From an uncultured Lachnospiraceae bacterium (GTDB lineage: Bacteria; Bacillota; Clostridia; Lachnospirales; Lachnospiraceae), in contig CAMXIK010000002.1 of the NCBI GenBank assembly GCA_947243855.1, forward strand, positions 1 through 64,000: a DNA stretch of 64,000 nucleotides. Direction: 5' to 3'. A program made the translations under genes and the position numbers. The notes under the pieces are model-generated. The model had not been told where the DNA came from, made no database searches, and saw only the letters and a list, made by a program, of their open reading frames with translations. Position 1 is the stretch's first letter. The number at the start of each line of letters is the position of its first letter. Positions 27,091 to 36,514 of the stretch are shown here, in pieces.

Positions 27091-28682
27091 TCTACCTCGA
27101 TTTGATCGTTTAAAGGCTCGTCCTTCTTCTGCACTTCCTCGTGGTAGCCTTTTTCCGTATTCACGTTCCAGATGTTATCCTTGGAGGAAATGCCGCCTAA
27201 AATGTTCTTTACGGTCTCAAAGGAAGTCATCATGGAGTGGTCGATGTTGTTGTAGCGGTGCTGGCCGTTTCGGCCTACGCAGTAGAGGTTGTCGATGGAC
27301 TTGAGGTATTCGGTCAGCTTGTCCATATGTTCGTAGGTGTCAAAGTAAGCGGGATAGGCTTTTTTCACACGCTCCACATGGGAGTCCAGCACATCCATGC
27401 GTTTGTCGATCAGTCCCATGCGGATGATCTCATCTACCGCAAAACGCGTGAAATCTGAATCCGTCATCGTCCAGTATTCGTCCCCCTCGTTGACAAAATA
27501 TTCCAGACCGATCCAGATCGTGCCATATACATCCTTTACCATGTAGGGCGACCAGTTGTTGTAGATCTGGAAGCGTCCTAAGCGGACGGTTCTGTCATGG
27601 ACATAGATCCAGCAGTCGGGCACGATATTGGCGATGGTTCTGAGGTTGGTTTTGTTTTTTAGATTCAGCTTCGGCAGCAGGAGTCCCACGGTCATATAGT
27701 CCCGGTAGGGAAGGCCAGCGGCGATGGCCGCCATATCCTTGGGCACGTCGTTTAAGCCCGCTACCAGATCTTTTACGGGCATGGAAGAAATGAAGATGTC
27801 GCCCTCGGCGGTTACTTCGCCCTCTGGTGTTTCGTAGGTGATGGCGGTAATGCGGTTATTTTCGTCTTTGTGAAGTTTTACCGCCCTGCTGTGGCAGAGA
27901 ATCTGTCCGCCAAGCTCTTTGATTTTGTCCGCGGTTACTTCCCAGAGCTGGCCGGGGCCAAGTTTGGGATAACTGAACTCCTCGATCAGGGAGGTTTCCA
28001 CCTCGCGGTTTTTCTTGCCGGGCAGCATTTTTGAAAAGATGTCCTTTAAGATCGCGGCGACGGACAGGCCCTTTACCCGCTGCGCGCCCCAGTCGGGAGC
28101 AATTTCGGAAGGGTGCCTTCCCCAGAGATTTTCCGTGTAATTCTCAAAGAACATGGAATACAGTTTTTTACCAAAGCGGTTTACATAAAAATCCTCCAAG
28201 GAGTTTTCCGGCCGTTTGTGAATCATGGCGGCAAGGTAGCTGAAACCCGCCTGCATGGTGGCGAAAAATCCCATATTGATAAAGGTTTCCGGCTTCAGGG
28301 AGATCGGATAATCGAAAAATTTCTGGTTGAAATAGATGCGGGATACGCGGCGTCTGCGAAGCATCACGCGGTCTTCCTTCTCCGGGTCCGGGCCGCCTTG
28401 GGAGAGGGGTATTTTCCTGTTGAGGGCGATATCGTCATAGGAGGGGGAACCCTGTGTGGGCAGCATATGCTCCCACCATTCGTTTACCTCGGGCACCTTG
28501 GAAAAAAAGCGGTGTCCGCCCATGTCCATACGGTTTCCTTTATAGTTGACAGTCTTGGAGATTCCGCCCATGGCGTCTGATTCCTCCAAGACAATGACTT
28601 CATATTCTTTGCTCTGCCGTAACAGCTCGTAAGCGGCGGTGAGTCCAGCCGGCCCAGCGCCGATCACATATACTTTTTTCAT
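27087..28682 (-). CDS. FAD-dependent oxidoreductase, amine-oxidase/UDP-galactopyranose-mutase-like
   Basis: A 531-residue flavoprotein. The dinucleotide motif [15 protein letters not shown] opens it, followed by the FAD ribose region [12 protein letters not shown] and [16 protein letters not shown] and the closing [15 protein letters not shown] fit the group that includes UDP-galactopyranose mutase and protoporphyrinogen-oxidase-like proteins. It is longer than classical UDP-galactopyranose mutase (about 370-390 residues), so I do not give it that name. It is a single-gene unit inside the sugar island, so a sugar or lipid-linked substrate is likely. GGAG lies 8 bp before its ATG. Confidence 0.7.
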   Translation of the reverse strand: MKKVYVIGAGPAGLTAAYELLRQSKEYEVIVLEESDAMGGISKTVNYKGNRMDMGGHRFFSKVPEVNEWWEHMLPTQGSPSYDDIALNRKIPLSQGGPDPEKEDRVMLRRRRVSRIYFNQKFFDYPISLKPETFINMGFFATMQAGFSYLAAMIHKRPENSLEDFYVNRFGKKLYSMFFENYTENLWGRHPSEIAPDWGAQRVKGLSVAAILKDIFSKMLPGKKNREVETSLIEEFSYPKLGPGQLWEVTADKIKELGGQILCHSRAVKLHKDENNRITAITYETPEGEVTAEGDIFISSMPVKDLVAGLNDVPKDMAAIAAGLPYRDYMTVGLLLPKLNLKNKTNLRTIANIVPDCWIYVHDRTVRLGRFQIYNNWSPYMVKDVYGTIWIGLEYFVNEGDEYWTMTDSDFTRFAVDEIIRMGLIDKRMDVLDSHVERVKKAYPAYFDTYEHMDKLTEYLKSIDNLYCVGRNGQHRYNNIDHSMMTSFETVKNILGGISSKDNIWNVNTEKGYHEEVQKKDEPLNDQIEVD

Positions 28683-28796
28683 AGATGTCTCCGTTTGCTT
28701 TTTTCTATAGTTTGTCCACAGATATTATAAGTTTACCATGTTTCAGGGAGGATGTACACAGATTTGCGGCGGAATATGGAAAATAGAGGATAAGTG

Positions 28797-28805
28797 TGCT
28801 ATAGT
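28797..28805 (+). promoter_or_regulatory. Extended -10 promoter for the 28844-36512 unit
   Basis: TGC followed directly by TATAGT (28800-28805) makes an extended -10 element about 39 bp before the MBOAT ATG at 28844. No good -35 box is seen 17 bp upstream (TGGAAA at best), which is common for extended -10 promoters. Confidence 0.4.
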
Positions 28806-28843
28806 ATTAGTGTTTGTTGGATCACGAAAGAGGAAAAGGGTTT

Positions 28844-30337
28844 ATGCTTTTTAATTCACTGGACTTTTTAATTTTCTTCCCGATTGTCATTGGAATCTAT
28901 TATCTGATTCCGCAAAAAATCAGGATGTACTGGCTTCTGGCGGCCAGTTATTATTTTTATATGTGCTGGAATGCAAAGTATGTGCTTCTGCTCCTGTTTT
29001 CCACGACGGTAACGTATGTGTCTGGTTTGCTGATAGAGAAGTGTGCGGGCGGGGCGCGGGAGGAAAAACGGCAAAGGCAAAAAAAGCTGTGTGTGGCGGC
29101 AAGCTTTTTTTTAAATCTTTCCGTGCCCTTTGTCTTTAAATATTTGGATTTTGGCATCGAAAGCCTGAATGTGATTTTGAACCGCCTGCACATTGCGCTC
29201 CATGCGCCGGAATTTGACCTGCTTCTTCCGGTGGGAATTTCCTTCTATACGTTTCAGGCGCTGGGATATACCATGGACGTTTATCGGGGAGAGATCGGCG
29301 CCGAAAAGAATTTCTTCCGCTATGCGCTTTTCGTCTCCTTTTTTCCTCAATTGGTGGCGGGGCCGATCGAGCGTTCCCAAAATCTGCTCCGTCAGTTGGA
29401 CAAGCCTTCCAAGCTTACGTTTGCAAGCCTGCGGGACGGGTGCCTTTTGATGCTTTGGGGCTATTTTTTGAAAGTAGTGCTGGCGGACCGCATTGCGGTT
29501 TTTGTGGATACGGTCTATGGGGATTTTGAAACTTATACCGGCGTGTATTTGATTGTGGCCACGCTTTTGTTTGCGGTGCAGATTTATTGTGATTTTTCGG
29601 GCTATTCGGTCATTGCCATGGGTGCGGCGGAAATATTAGGGATTCGGCTGATGGAGAACTTTGAAGCTCCCTATCTGGCTGCTTCTGTGGCGGAGTTTTG
29701 GCGCAGATGGCATATCTCCCTTTCCGGGTGGTTTCGGGATTACCTCTATATTCCCCTCGGCGGAAACCGCAGGGGACGTTTGCGTAAATACGGCAATCTG
29801 CTGATCACCTTCGGGGTGAGCGGCCTTTGGCATGGCGCGGATTGGAGTTACGTGATCTGGGGGCTTTTAAACGGCGCATACCAGATCATAGGGGATGTGC
29901 TTATGCCGGTGAAGAAAAAGGCGGCGGCTTTTTTGGAAATCAAGGCGGACAGCTTGAGCCATAGATGCCTCCGGTCGGCTGTTACTTTTTTTCTGGTCGA
30001 TCTGGCGTGGGTGTTTTTTCGGGCGGATACGGCTGTTAGCGCACTGCGGATTATCAAAAGAATGGTTACCGCAAAAAACCATTGGGTATGGTTTGACGGC
30101 TCTTTATACCAATGCGGGCTGAATCAGAAAAATTTTACCCTGATGCTTTGGGGGATTCTGCTTCTTTTTGCGGCGGACATTTGTAAATACAAGAAGATTA
30201 AGATTCGGGAGATTGTGGCAAAACAGGATAATTGGGCGCAGCTTTTGACGATGGCTGCGGCGGTTTTTATCATTCTTTTGTTCGGTATGTGGGGTGCGGG
30301 ATACGATGCGGCCAATTTTATTTACTTCCAGTTTTAG
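28844..30337 (+). CDS. MBOAT-family O-acyltransferase
   Basis: Third MBOAT, 497 residues from ATG 28844; an in-frame TTG at 28814 would only add a non-hydrophobic stretch. It opens with MLFNSLDFLIFF and carries YCDFSGYSVIAMG, EFWRRWHISLSGWFRDYLYIPL and LWHGADWSYVIWG with the presumed catalytic His. It is close in sequence to the MBOAT at 4844. The next gene, 15 bp on, is an SGNH-like membrane protein, so the two are likely an acylation pair: the MBOAT moves the acyl group across the membrane and the partner places it on the glycan. Confidence 0.88.
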   Translation: MLFNSLDFLIFFPIVIGIYYLIPQKIRMYWLLAASYYFYMCWNAKYVLLLLFSTTVTYVSGLLIEKCAGGAREEKRQRQKKLCVAASFFLNLSVPFVFKYLDFGIESLNVILNRLHIALHAPEFDLLLPVGISFYTFQALGYTMDVYRGEIGAEKNFFRYALFVSFFPQLVAGPIERSQNLLRQLDKPSKLTFASLRDGCLLMLWGYFLKVVLADRIAVFVDTVYGDFETYTGVYLIVATLLFAVQIYCDFSGYSVIAMGAAEILGIRLMENFEAPYLAASVAEFWRRWHISLSGWFRDYLYIPLGGNRRGRLRKYGNLLITFGVSGLWHGADWSYVIWGLLNGAYQIIGDVLMPVKKKAAAFLEIKADSLSHRCLRSAVTFFLVDLAWVFFRADTAVSALRIIKRMVTAKNHWVWFDGSLYQCGLNQKNFTLMLWGILLLFAADICKYKKIKIREIVAKQDNWAQLLTMAAAVFIILLFGMWGAGYDAANFIYFQF

Positions 30338-30352
30338 AAAGGACAGCGCGGT

Positions 30353-31792
30353 ATGAAGAAAAGGGCAATCAAGATTTTCTGGGCAGGTATGACCGTCTTC
30401 CTTTTTGCGGCGGGGCTTTGGTTTATGACAAAGCTGTTGAATCCGGGACAAGCCTACACGAAAAACAAAGAGTTTCTGGAAGACGGCGAGCTGTATGATA
30501 TCCTGTTTCTGGGCAACTCCCACATGACAAACGCGGTATATCCCATGGAACTTTGGCATGATTATGGGATGGCTTCTTATAATCTGGCGGGGTACGGAAA
30601 TCAGATTCCGACAACCTATTGGATGATGGAATATGCGCTAACCAGTTCGCATCCTCAGCTTGTGGTGATGGATTGCGCGCATTTGAAAGTGGAAGAAAAG
30701 GTGCAGACAAAGGAGCTGCTGCACGCCCAGATCGACTGCCTGCCGCTTAACCAAGAAAAATGGCGGATGCTTGGCGATCTGATCGAAGATCCCAAAGAAC
30801 GTCTGGAATTTGTCTGGGACTTTGCCGTTTATCATGACAGATGGTGGGATCTGGGACAGGATGATTTTGAGAAGGAGATAAATTTGGAAAAAGGGGCGAA
30901 GATTGAGGCGGATGTGGCAAAACCGCTGGGACTAGCCCAAAGACCTGCGCAGACGGCTTTATTTACGTCTACGGGAACCGAGTATCTGCGCCGCATCATA
31001 GAGGAGTGCCAGAGCCGTGATATCGAGCTTTTGCTGGTCTATCTGCCTTATTCTGCGTCTGAGGAGGAGTGGCAGGAGGCGCTCTGCGCCGAACAGATGG
31101 CAAAGGAGTACGGCGTTCCCTATCTGAATTTTCTGGATTTGTCCGTGGTCGATTTGTCGATCGACTCTTACGATCCGCACGAGCATTTGAACGGGTCGGG
31201 CGGCAGAAAGGTGACCGCGTATCTGGGCGCGTATTTGGATCAGCATTATGAGCTTGCCGACCATCGGGGCGAGGCGGCGTACAGCGGCTGGGACGAGGAT
31301 TACAGGCGGTATACGGATTATAAACTCCAATTAGCAAGTTCGTTGGAGGCGCTGGATAAATATTTGATGATGCTTGCCGACCCGGCCTTTGACTGCTGCG
31401 TCTATATCAACGGGGAGGCCAATGTGTGGGGGTTGGAGGAAACGTATCTGCCGCTTGTGGCCAATCTGTCCGGTGGGAGAGCCGAAAGGCTTGAGGAAGC
31501 CTCTGTTTCGGGAGAGGACTATTTTCTGGTTCTGGACCGGCAAAAGGGACAGCTATACGAATGCGTGGGAGAAGAGAGTCTGCAAACGGAATGCTCTTTC
31601 GGGCAGGCGCGTTATGAAGCCGGGGAAGATGGCGCAAGGACGCTATATTTGCAGGACGGCGAGGAAAACTATCTTCATGTGACGCCGCAGGGCGGCGAGG
31701 CTGCGGTTCAGATTGTGGTAATAGATAGAGAAACTGGCAATATTGTAGATAGTAAGCGCTTTGACAGCCGTCTGGCGATTTGCACGGATTGA
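30353..31792 (+). CDS. Membrane-anchored SGNH-like acyltransferase partner
   Basis: A 479-residue protein with one N-terminal helix (about 8-26) and an extracytoplasmic domain. LFLGNSHMTNAVYP (Ser56, His57) fits the nucleophile block, and DPHEHLNGSGG near residue 280 fits the Asp-His block. The first 310 residues resemble DltD-like partners of MBOAT enzymes. A C-terminal region of about 150 residues, rich in Tyr, Glu and Gly, looks like an added beta-rich domain with interior disulfide potential (DCCVY). It directly follows the MBOAT gene. The extra domain is unlike the shorter partners at 3691 and 35457 and may bind glycan. Confidence 0.65.
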   Translation: MKKRAIKIFWAGMTVFLFAAGLWFMTKLLNPGQAYTKNKEFLEDGELYDILFLGNSHMTNAVYPMELWHDYGMASYNLAGYGNQIPTTYWMMEYALTSSHPQLVVMDCAHLKVEEKVQTKELLHAQIDCLPLNQEKWRMLGDLIEDPKERLEFVWDFAVYHDRWWDLGQDDFEKEINLEKGAKIEADVAKPLGLAQRPAQTALFTSTGTEYLRRIIEECQSRDIELLLVYLPYSASEEEWQEALCAEQMAKEYGVPYLNFLDLSVVDLSIDSYDPHEHLNGSGGRKVTAYLGAYLDQHYELADHRGEAAYSGWDEDYRRYTDYKLQLASSLEALDKYLMMLADPAFDCCVYINGEANVWGLEETYLPLVANLSGGRAERLEEASVSGEDYFLVLDRQKGQLYECVGEESLQTECSFGQARYEAGEDGARTLYLQDGEENYLHVTPQGGEAAVQIVVIDRETGNIVDSKRFDSRLAICTD

Positions 31793-31833
31793 GATCGTCT
31801 GACGGGAAAACAAAACTAAGAGGAAAATGATTG

Positions 31834-33057
31834 ATGCTGTATGTGACGGAGACAATTAGTATCCTATTTTGGCTGGCGGTCGTTCCCTTTTGCATCGGGA
31901 TGATTCCGGCAAACTTTATTCGGCCTGCAAGAAGGAGTCCGGGATTTTTACTGCTTGCCGGATATTTTGGCATGTGGGCGCTCTTTGAGGCAGCGGCGGT
32001 GCCGGCGGTTTTGTGGGTGAAGTACGATAACTTTAAAGCGGCCTCCGCAGCGTTTACGGGGCTTTCGCTTCTGACGGCTGCGGCTGGGCTTCTGCTTATG
32101 TACCGAAATAGCAGGGCGGGCAGGCCGGGGCTGGTCTGGGGGAGACAGAAAAATGACATGCGCGTCGGATATGCGGGTAATCTGGGACAACGCGCCGCAG
32201 CGTTTGGAAAACGCTTGTCTCCTGCCGAGTGGATCGAATGGCTGATATTCTTTGCGTTACTGGGTTTTCAACTGTACAAGGCTGTGGCTTACGCTTCTTT
32301 TGACGGCGACGACGCTTACTATGTGGTGGAGTCCCTGATTGCACAGGAATCGGATGTGATGTACCGCATTCTGCCTTATACGGGCAGGCCCACCGATCTC
32401 GACGTGAGGCACGCGCTGGCGGTGTTTCCGATGTGGGTGGCTTTTGCAGCGGTGCGGGCGGACATTCATGCGACCATCTTTTCCCATGTGACGCTGCCGC
32501 TTGTGCTGATTCCGTTGACCTACCTTCTCTATTTTGAGATCGGCCGTCTGCTGTTTGCCGGCCAGCCCCAGAGGGACGGACGGCAGGATGGGGTGAAAGG
32601 AAAAACAGGATTCCATAGGGAAAATCTGCCGATTTTCATGATACTTATGGGCATGTTTCAGATATTCGGCAATGTGTCCATCTACACCAATGAGACCTTC
32701 TTTCTGACCCGCACATGGCAGGGCAAGGCTGTTGCCGGCTCGCTTGTCATTCCGGCGCTTCTCTGGGTATTTTTACTGCTTTACGGGGAAACGGATCAGA
32801 AAAATGACAGTGACGTCGGAAATAAATGGGCCGATGCGGGCGTATGGATGCTGCTTGTCTTCATTCATATGGCGGCGGGGGTGTGCAGCTCCATCGCGGT
32901 ATTTTTAAGCTGCATTCTCACGGCGTTGACCGCGTTTTTTCTTGCGCTGGTAAAGCGCGATATGAGGATCATTCTGAAAATGGGAGCGGCCTGTGTGCCG
33001 AGCGTGATTTACATGGGAATTTATGTGGTGGTGGCGTATAGCTATCTACTCAAATAG
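31834..33057 (+). CDS. DUF6077-like membrane protein, N-terminal part
   Basis: A 407-residue protein with about eight membrane helices. FDGDDAYYVVESLIAQESDVMYR at about residues 150-170 and a following TDLDVRHALAVFPMWVAF resemble DUF6077 proteins, which look like GT-C enzymes. The family is usually about 650-700 residues as I recall, so this is too short. The reading frame stops at TAG 33055-33057 and continues in the same frame 9 bp later as the next gene. The full frame from 31834 to 33834 would be 667 codons with one TAG. It may be one gene broken by a nonsense change, or a split gene whose halves assemble. Confidence 0.6.
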   Translation: MLYVTETISILFWLAVVPFCIGMIPANFIRPARRSPGFLLLAGYFGMWALFEAAAVPAVLWVKYDNFKAASAAFTGLSLLTAAAGLLLMYRNSRAGRPGLVWGRQKNDMRVGYAGNLGQRAAAFGKRLSPAEWIEWLIFFALLGFQLYKAVAYASFDGDDAYYVVESLIAQESDVMYRILPYTGRPTDLDVRHALAVFPMWVAFAAVRADIHATIFSHVTLPLVLIPLTYLLYFEIGRLLFAGQPQRDGRQDGVKGKTGFHRENLPIFMILMGMFQIFGNVSIYTNETFFLTRTWQGKAVAGSLVIPALLWVFLLLYGETDQKNDSDVGNKWADAGVWMLLVFIHMAAGVCSSIAVFLSCILTALTAFFLALVKRDMRIILKMGAACVPSVIYMGIYVVVAYSYLLK

Positions 33058-33066
33058 GAGCGGCAT

Positions 33067-33834
33067 ATGTGGGGTATTTTTTTAGAGAGTGTGGTTATTT
33101 TTAAGAATTATATGGGCTTTCATGAACATCATTTTCTTGCGGTCCTTTATCTTTTGACGCTCCTTTATCTGTGGTTTGCGGAGAAAAATAAGGGCAGACG
33201 GGCGGTCTTTGTCTATGCGCCGACCCTGCTTTTGCTGTTGTTTTTCTGTCCCCTTTTCCGCAAGGTTTTTGTGCGGGTTTTGGAGGACTCCGAAACGTAT
33301 TACCGGCTGTTATGGCTTTTGCAGATGAGTCTTGTCAGCGCCTACGGACTGATAAAGCTGATGGGGCGGCACAGGCGGATCGGTCTGGCTGTAGTCTGTC
33401 TTATGGTTGCGGTCTGCGGGGATTACGTTTATGACAGCGAGCATATTTCTAAGGCGGAGAACGCGTACCATCTGCCGCAGGAAGCGGTGGAGATTGTGGA
33501 TTTGATTAAGCCGGAAGAGGGGCGCGTTACGGCGCTGGTTCCCGCGGACTTGATTTATTATGTCAGGCAGTACAGTACGGACATTGAACTGCCCTATGGC
33601 CGGGAGATGTTGATTGCCCGCTGGGATTACCACAATGCCCTGTACGAGGCCATGGAGGAGGCGGAAGTGATCGATACGCCTTCCTTTGTGGAGCTGACCA
33701 GAAACGGGAATTTCCCCTGCGCCTATGTGGTCTTAAAGGAGGAGCGGGAGGTGAGCGAGCCGCTTACGGATTACGGCTTTTCAGTCTATGGCAAGGTGGG
33801 AGAGTTTGTGATTTACGAGGATACGACATTGTAG
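33067..33834 (+). CDS. DUF6077-like membrane protein, C-terminal part (split gene)
   Basis: A 255-residue protein with three to four helices in its first 130 residues and a soluble C-terminal domain. FRKVFVRVLEDSETYYRLLWLLQM resembles the late part of DUF6077 proteins. It is in the same frame as the preceding gene and separated only by TAG GAG CGG CAT. AGGAG lies 6 bp before ATG 33067, and part of that site is the stop codon itself, so reinitiation is easy and the half could still be made. Alone it lacks the early acidic motif expected for activity. Confidence 0.6.
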   Translation: MWGIFLESVVIFKNYMGFHEHHFLAVLYLLTLLYLWFAEKNKGRRAVFVYAPTLLLLLFFCPLFRKVFVRVLEDSETYYRLLWLLQMSLVSAYGLIKLMGRHRRIGLAVVCLMVAVCGDYVYDSEHISKAENAYHLPQEAVEIVDLIKPEEGRVTALVPADLIYYVRQYSTDIELPYGREMLIARWDYHNALYEAMEEAEVIDTPSFVELTRNGNFPCAYVVLKEEREVSEPLTDYGFSVYGKVGEFVIYEDTTL

Positions 33835-33845
33835 GAGCTTACAAG

Positions 33846-35423
33846 ATGTTATTTAATTCTTATCTGTTTGTGTTTGTGTTTTTTCCCATATGTCTGCTTG
33901 GATATTATGGCCTCCGGCGGGTTCGCAGACCTAGGGCAGCAAGGGTATTTCTCACGGCCATGTCGCTTTGGTTTTACGGCTATTTTAACCTGTCCTATCT
34001 GTTGATTATGGTTTGCAGTATCGGCGTTAATTTTGGGTTTCACAGGTTATTGTCTAAAGCGGACGTAAAAGAGGGAAAGGCCGGCGGGCAGGAAACGGCT
34101 GGGTCTTCTATGCCGTTTCGGCGGGCGGTTATGATGTTGGCCGTGGCATGTAACCTTGGGGTGCTGTTTTATTTTAAATATTTTGACTTTTTCCTGTCCA
34201 CGGTGAATACGGCGTTTGGCGCTTCTTTTGCGCTGCGGGGTATTTTGCTGCCTCTTGGCATCAGCTTTTTTACGTTTCAGCAGATCTCCTTTGTGGTGGA
34301 CACCTACCGGGGAGAGGTGAAAAACTGTCCGCTTGACGCTTACGCCCTTTTTGTTTCCTTTTTTCCCCAGCTCATTGCCGGGCCTATTGTCAATCATGCG
34401 GAGATGCTGCCCCAGTTTGAAAAGATAGGGGAGAAGAGGCCGGATTGGGAGTGGGTTGCGGGCGGCTTTGTCCTTTTTGTTCTGGGACTTGCGAAGAAGG
34501 TGCTTTTGGCGGATACGTTCGGCGCGGGAGTGGATTATGGCTATGGAAACATCGCGGCCCTTGGGCGCTTTGATGCGGTTCTTGTCATTTTGTTCTATGC
34601 GCTGCAGCTTTATTTTGATTTCAGCGGCTATTGTGATATGGCTGTGGGCCTTGGCAGGATGCTCGGTATCGAGATACCGGAGAATTTCCGTTCGCCCTAC
34701 AAGGCGGTGAACATCGTTGATTTCTGGAAAAGGTGGCATATCACCCTGAACCGTTTCTTTACGAAATACGTCTATATTCCGTTGGGAGGAAACCGCAGGG
34801 GGGAGGGAAGGATGTACCTGAACCTTCTGGTTGTATTTTTCTTAAGCGGACTCTGGCATGGCGCTGGGTTTCACTTTCTCGTATGGGGCATGATGCACGG
34901 CCTGCTCTACGTGGCGACAAGATTTTGGCAGAAGCGGGTGAAGCCGCTATTTGGCGGTGTGTCGGGAAGCGGCGGCCATGGCGGGGATTCGCAGAAGACG
35001 ACGTCTGGGCTTGGTCATAAAATTGTGACAGTATTGTCACAAATAGCGACCTTCCTCTATGTAAGCGTGGCATGGGTGTATTTTCGCGCGGCGGATATCG
35101 GTCAGGCAAACCGTCTTTTGGCGGCGGCTATTTGGGGAGAGACGAAAAAGCTGTCGCAGGGACTCGCGGATTGCTTTCGGGTGGACGAGTTCTGGTATGT
35201 CCTCAAGGTGCTGCATTTGGACAGCCTGCCTGTCAGCCCTTACCTTCTGATGTTCGCCATTTTGGCGGCGGGGCTTTATTTTTCCATGGTTGGGAAAAAT
35301 GCCGCAGAGCGGACGGCGCGCCTTAAGTACAGGGCAGGGGGAGCGGCGGTGATTGCGGTTCTTATGGTGTGGTGTATCTTAAGCTTTTCAGGGGTCAGCA
35401 CTTTCCTGTATTTTAACTTTTAA
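33846..35423 (+). CDS. MBOAT-family O-acyltransferase
   Basis: Fourth MBOAT, 525 residues. It starts MLFNSYLFVFVFFP and carries YFDFSGYCDMAVG, DFWKRWHITLNRFFTKYVYIPL and LWHGAGFHFLVWG with the presumed catalytic His. A Gly/Ser-rich insertion (about residues 370-395) interrupts the C-terminal half. It is more like alginate-type AlgI proteins than the other three. AGGAG precedes ATG 33846 by 9 bp. The SGNH-like gene at 35457 follows after 33 bp and is its probable partner. This unit therefore carries two MBOAT/SGNH pairs around a split GT-C-like gene. Confidence 0.87.
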   Translation: MLFNSYLFVFVFFPICLLGYYGLRRVRRPRAARVFLTAMSLWFYGYFNLSYLLIMVCSIGVNFGFHRLLSKADVKEGKAGGQETAGSSMPFRRAVMMLAVACNLGVLFYFKYFDFFLSTVNTAFGASFALRGILLPLGISFFTFQQISFVVDTYRGEVKNCPLDAYALFVSFFPQLIAGPIVNHAEMLPQFEKIGEKRPDWEWVAGGFVLFVLGLAKKVLLADTFGAGVDYGYGNIAALGRFDAVLVILFYALQLYFDFSGYCDMAVGLGRMLGIEIPENFRSPYKAVNIVDFWKRWHITLNRFFTKYVYIPLGGNRRGEGRMYLNLLVVFFLSGLWHGAGFHFLVWGMMHGLLYVATRFWQKRVKPLFGGVSGSGGHGGDSQKTTSGLGHKIVTVLSQIATFLYVSVAWVYFRAADIGQANRLLAAAIWGETKKLSQGLADCFRVDEFWYVLKVLHLDSLPVSPYLLMFAILAAGLYFSMVGKNAAERTARLKYRAGGAAVIAVLMVWCILSFSGVSTFLYFNF

Positions 35424-35456
35424 TCTGTATGGCTCTGCCGATAGGAAAGGAAAAAC

Positions 35457-36512
35457 ATGAACAGATGTAAGAAGTGGCTTTTGTCCACGGTGGCGGCAAT
35501 TTTCATATTTCTGGTTCTTTCAGCGGCGGCGGTGGCGGCGGTCGACCCATTTTTCCAGTACCATGCGCCGCTGGAGGGCTTTCCCTATCTGGTGGACAAT
35601 CAGCTTTCCCAGAACCCGGGAATGGCAAAACACTTGGAGTATGACAGCGTGATCCTCGGCTCTTCCATGACCGTGAATTTTAATACGAATTGGTTTGAGG
35701 AGCTTATGGGCCTGAAAACGATCAAGCTCAGTTATAGCGGCGCTTATCCGAAGGATCAGGCGAATATCATGGACATTATTTTTGACAGCGGACATGAGGT
35801 GAAATCGGTTTTTCTGGGGGTTGATGTGACTACCTACACCGGAGGCGTGGATGAGACGAAATATCCGATTCCGGCGTACCTTTACGACGACAATTACCTG
35901 AACGACGTGCAGTATCTATTGAATAAAGACGTGCTTTTAAACTATGTGCTGAGGCCTTTGGCGGACCCCGACAAGACGGATCTTGCAACGGTGTATCAGA
36001 GCTGGTGGACGGACGAGTATTACAATATCCAGTGGGTGATGCACAACTATGAACCGCCGGAAGCCGTAGCGGAGGAGACCACTGCGGACGCGTATATTGC
36101 CGCAACGGACAAAAATCTGCAGACCAATCTCTGCCCCTATATTGAGCGGAATCCGGATACTGTTTTTTATATCTTTTTCCCGCCCTACAGCATTCTGTAC
36201 TGGAACGATGTGATGCTGGAAAACCATATGGAGGCTACCATGCAGGAATACGCGTATATTGCGCAGACCCTGCTTGCCTATGATAACGTGCGGATTTTTT
36301 ATTTCCCGAATCTGGAAGAAATCGTGACGGATCTCAATAACTATGCGGATTATACCCATTATCACAGGGATATCAACCGTTATATGACAGAATGCTTTGC
36401 CAATGGAAGCTGCGAGGTGACCTGCGCCAGTGAAATGACGCAGGCCCTCGATGAAACGCGGGACATGATAGAACGGTTTGATTTTGAGAATCTATTTTCG
36501 ATAGAGTATTGA
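35457..36512 (+). CDS. Membrane-anchored SGNH-like acyltransferase partner
   Basis: A 351-residue protein with an N-terminal helix (about 6-28) and an extracytoplasmic domain. SVILGSSMTVNF (Ser69/Ser70) fits the nucleophile block; near the C-terminus NYADYTHYHRDINRYM fits the Asp-x-x-His block seen in AlgX/AlgJ- and DltD-like proteins. It follows the MBOAT at 33846 and should work with it. It ends 2 bp from the stop of the opposing gene at 36515. The acyl group and glycan are unknown. Confidence 0.65.
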   Translation: MNRCKKWLLSTVAAIFIFLVLSAAAVAAVDPFFQYHAPLEGFPYLVDNQLSQNPGMAKHLEYDSVILGSSMTVNFNTNWFEELMGLKTIKLSYSGAYPKDQANIMDIIFDSGHEVKSVFLGVDVTTYTGGVDETKYPIPAYLYDDNYLNDVQYLLNKDVLLNYVLRPLADPDKTDLATVYQSWWTDEYYNIQWVMHNYEPPEAVAEETTADAYIAATDKNLQTNLCPYIERNPDTVFYIFFPPYSILYWNDVMLENHMEATMQEYAYIAQTLLAYDNVRIFYFPNLEEIVTDLNNYADYTHYHRDINRYMTECFANGSCEVTCASEMTQALDETRDMIERFDFENLFSIEY

Positions 36513-36514
36513 CC

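Noticed and set aside
27087-28682. Naming the flavoprotein UDP-galactopyranose mutase (glf)
   Set aside because: About 140 residues longer than classical Glf and only the FAD and FDYP-type motifs match; a neutral name is safer.
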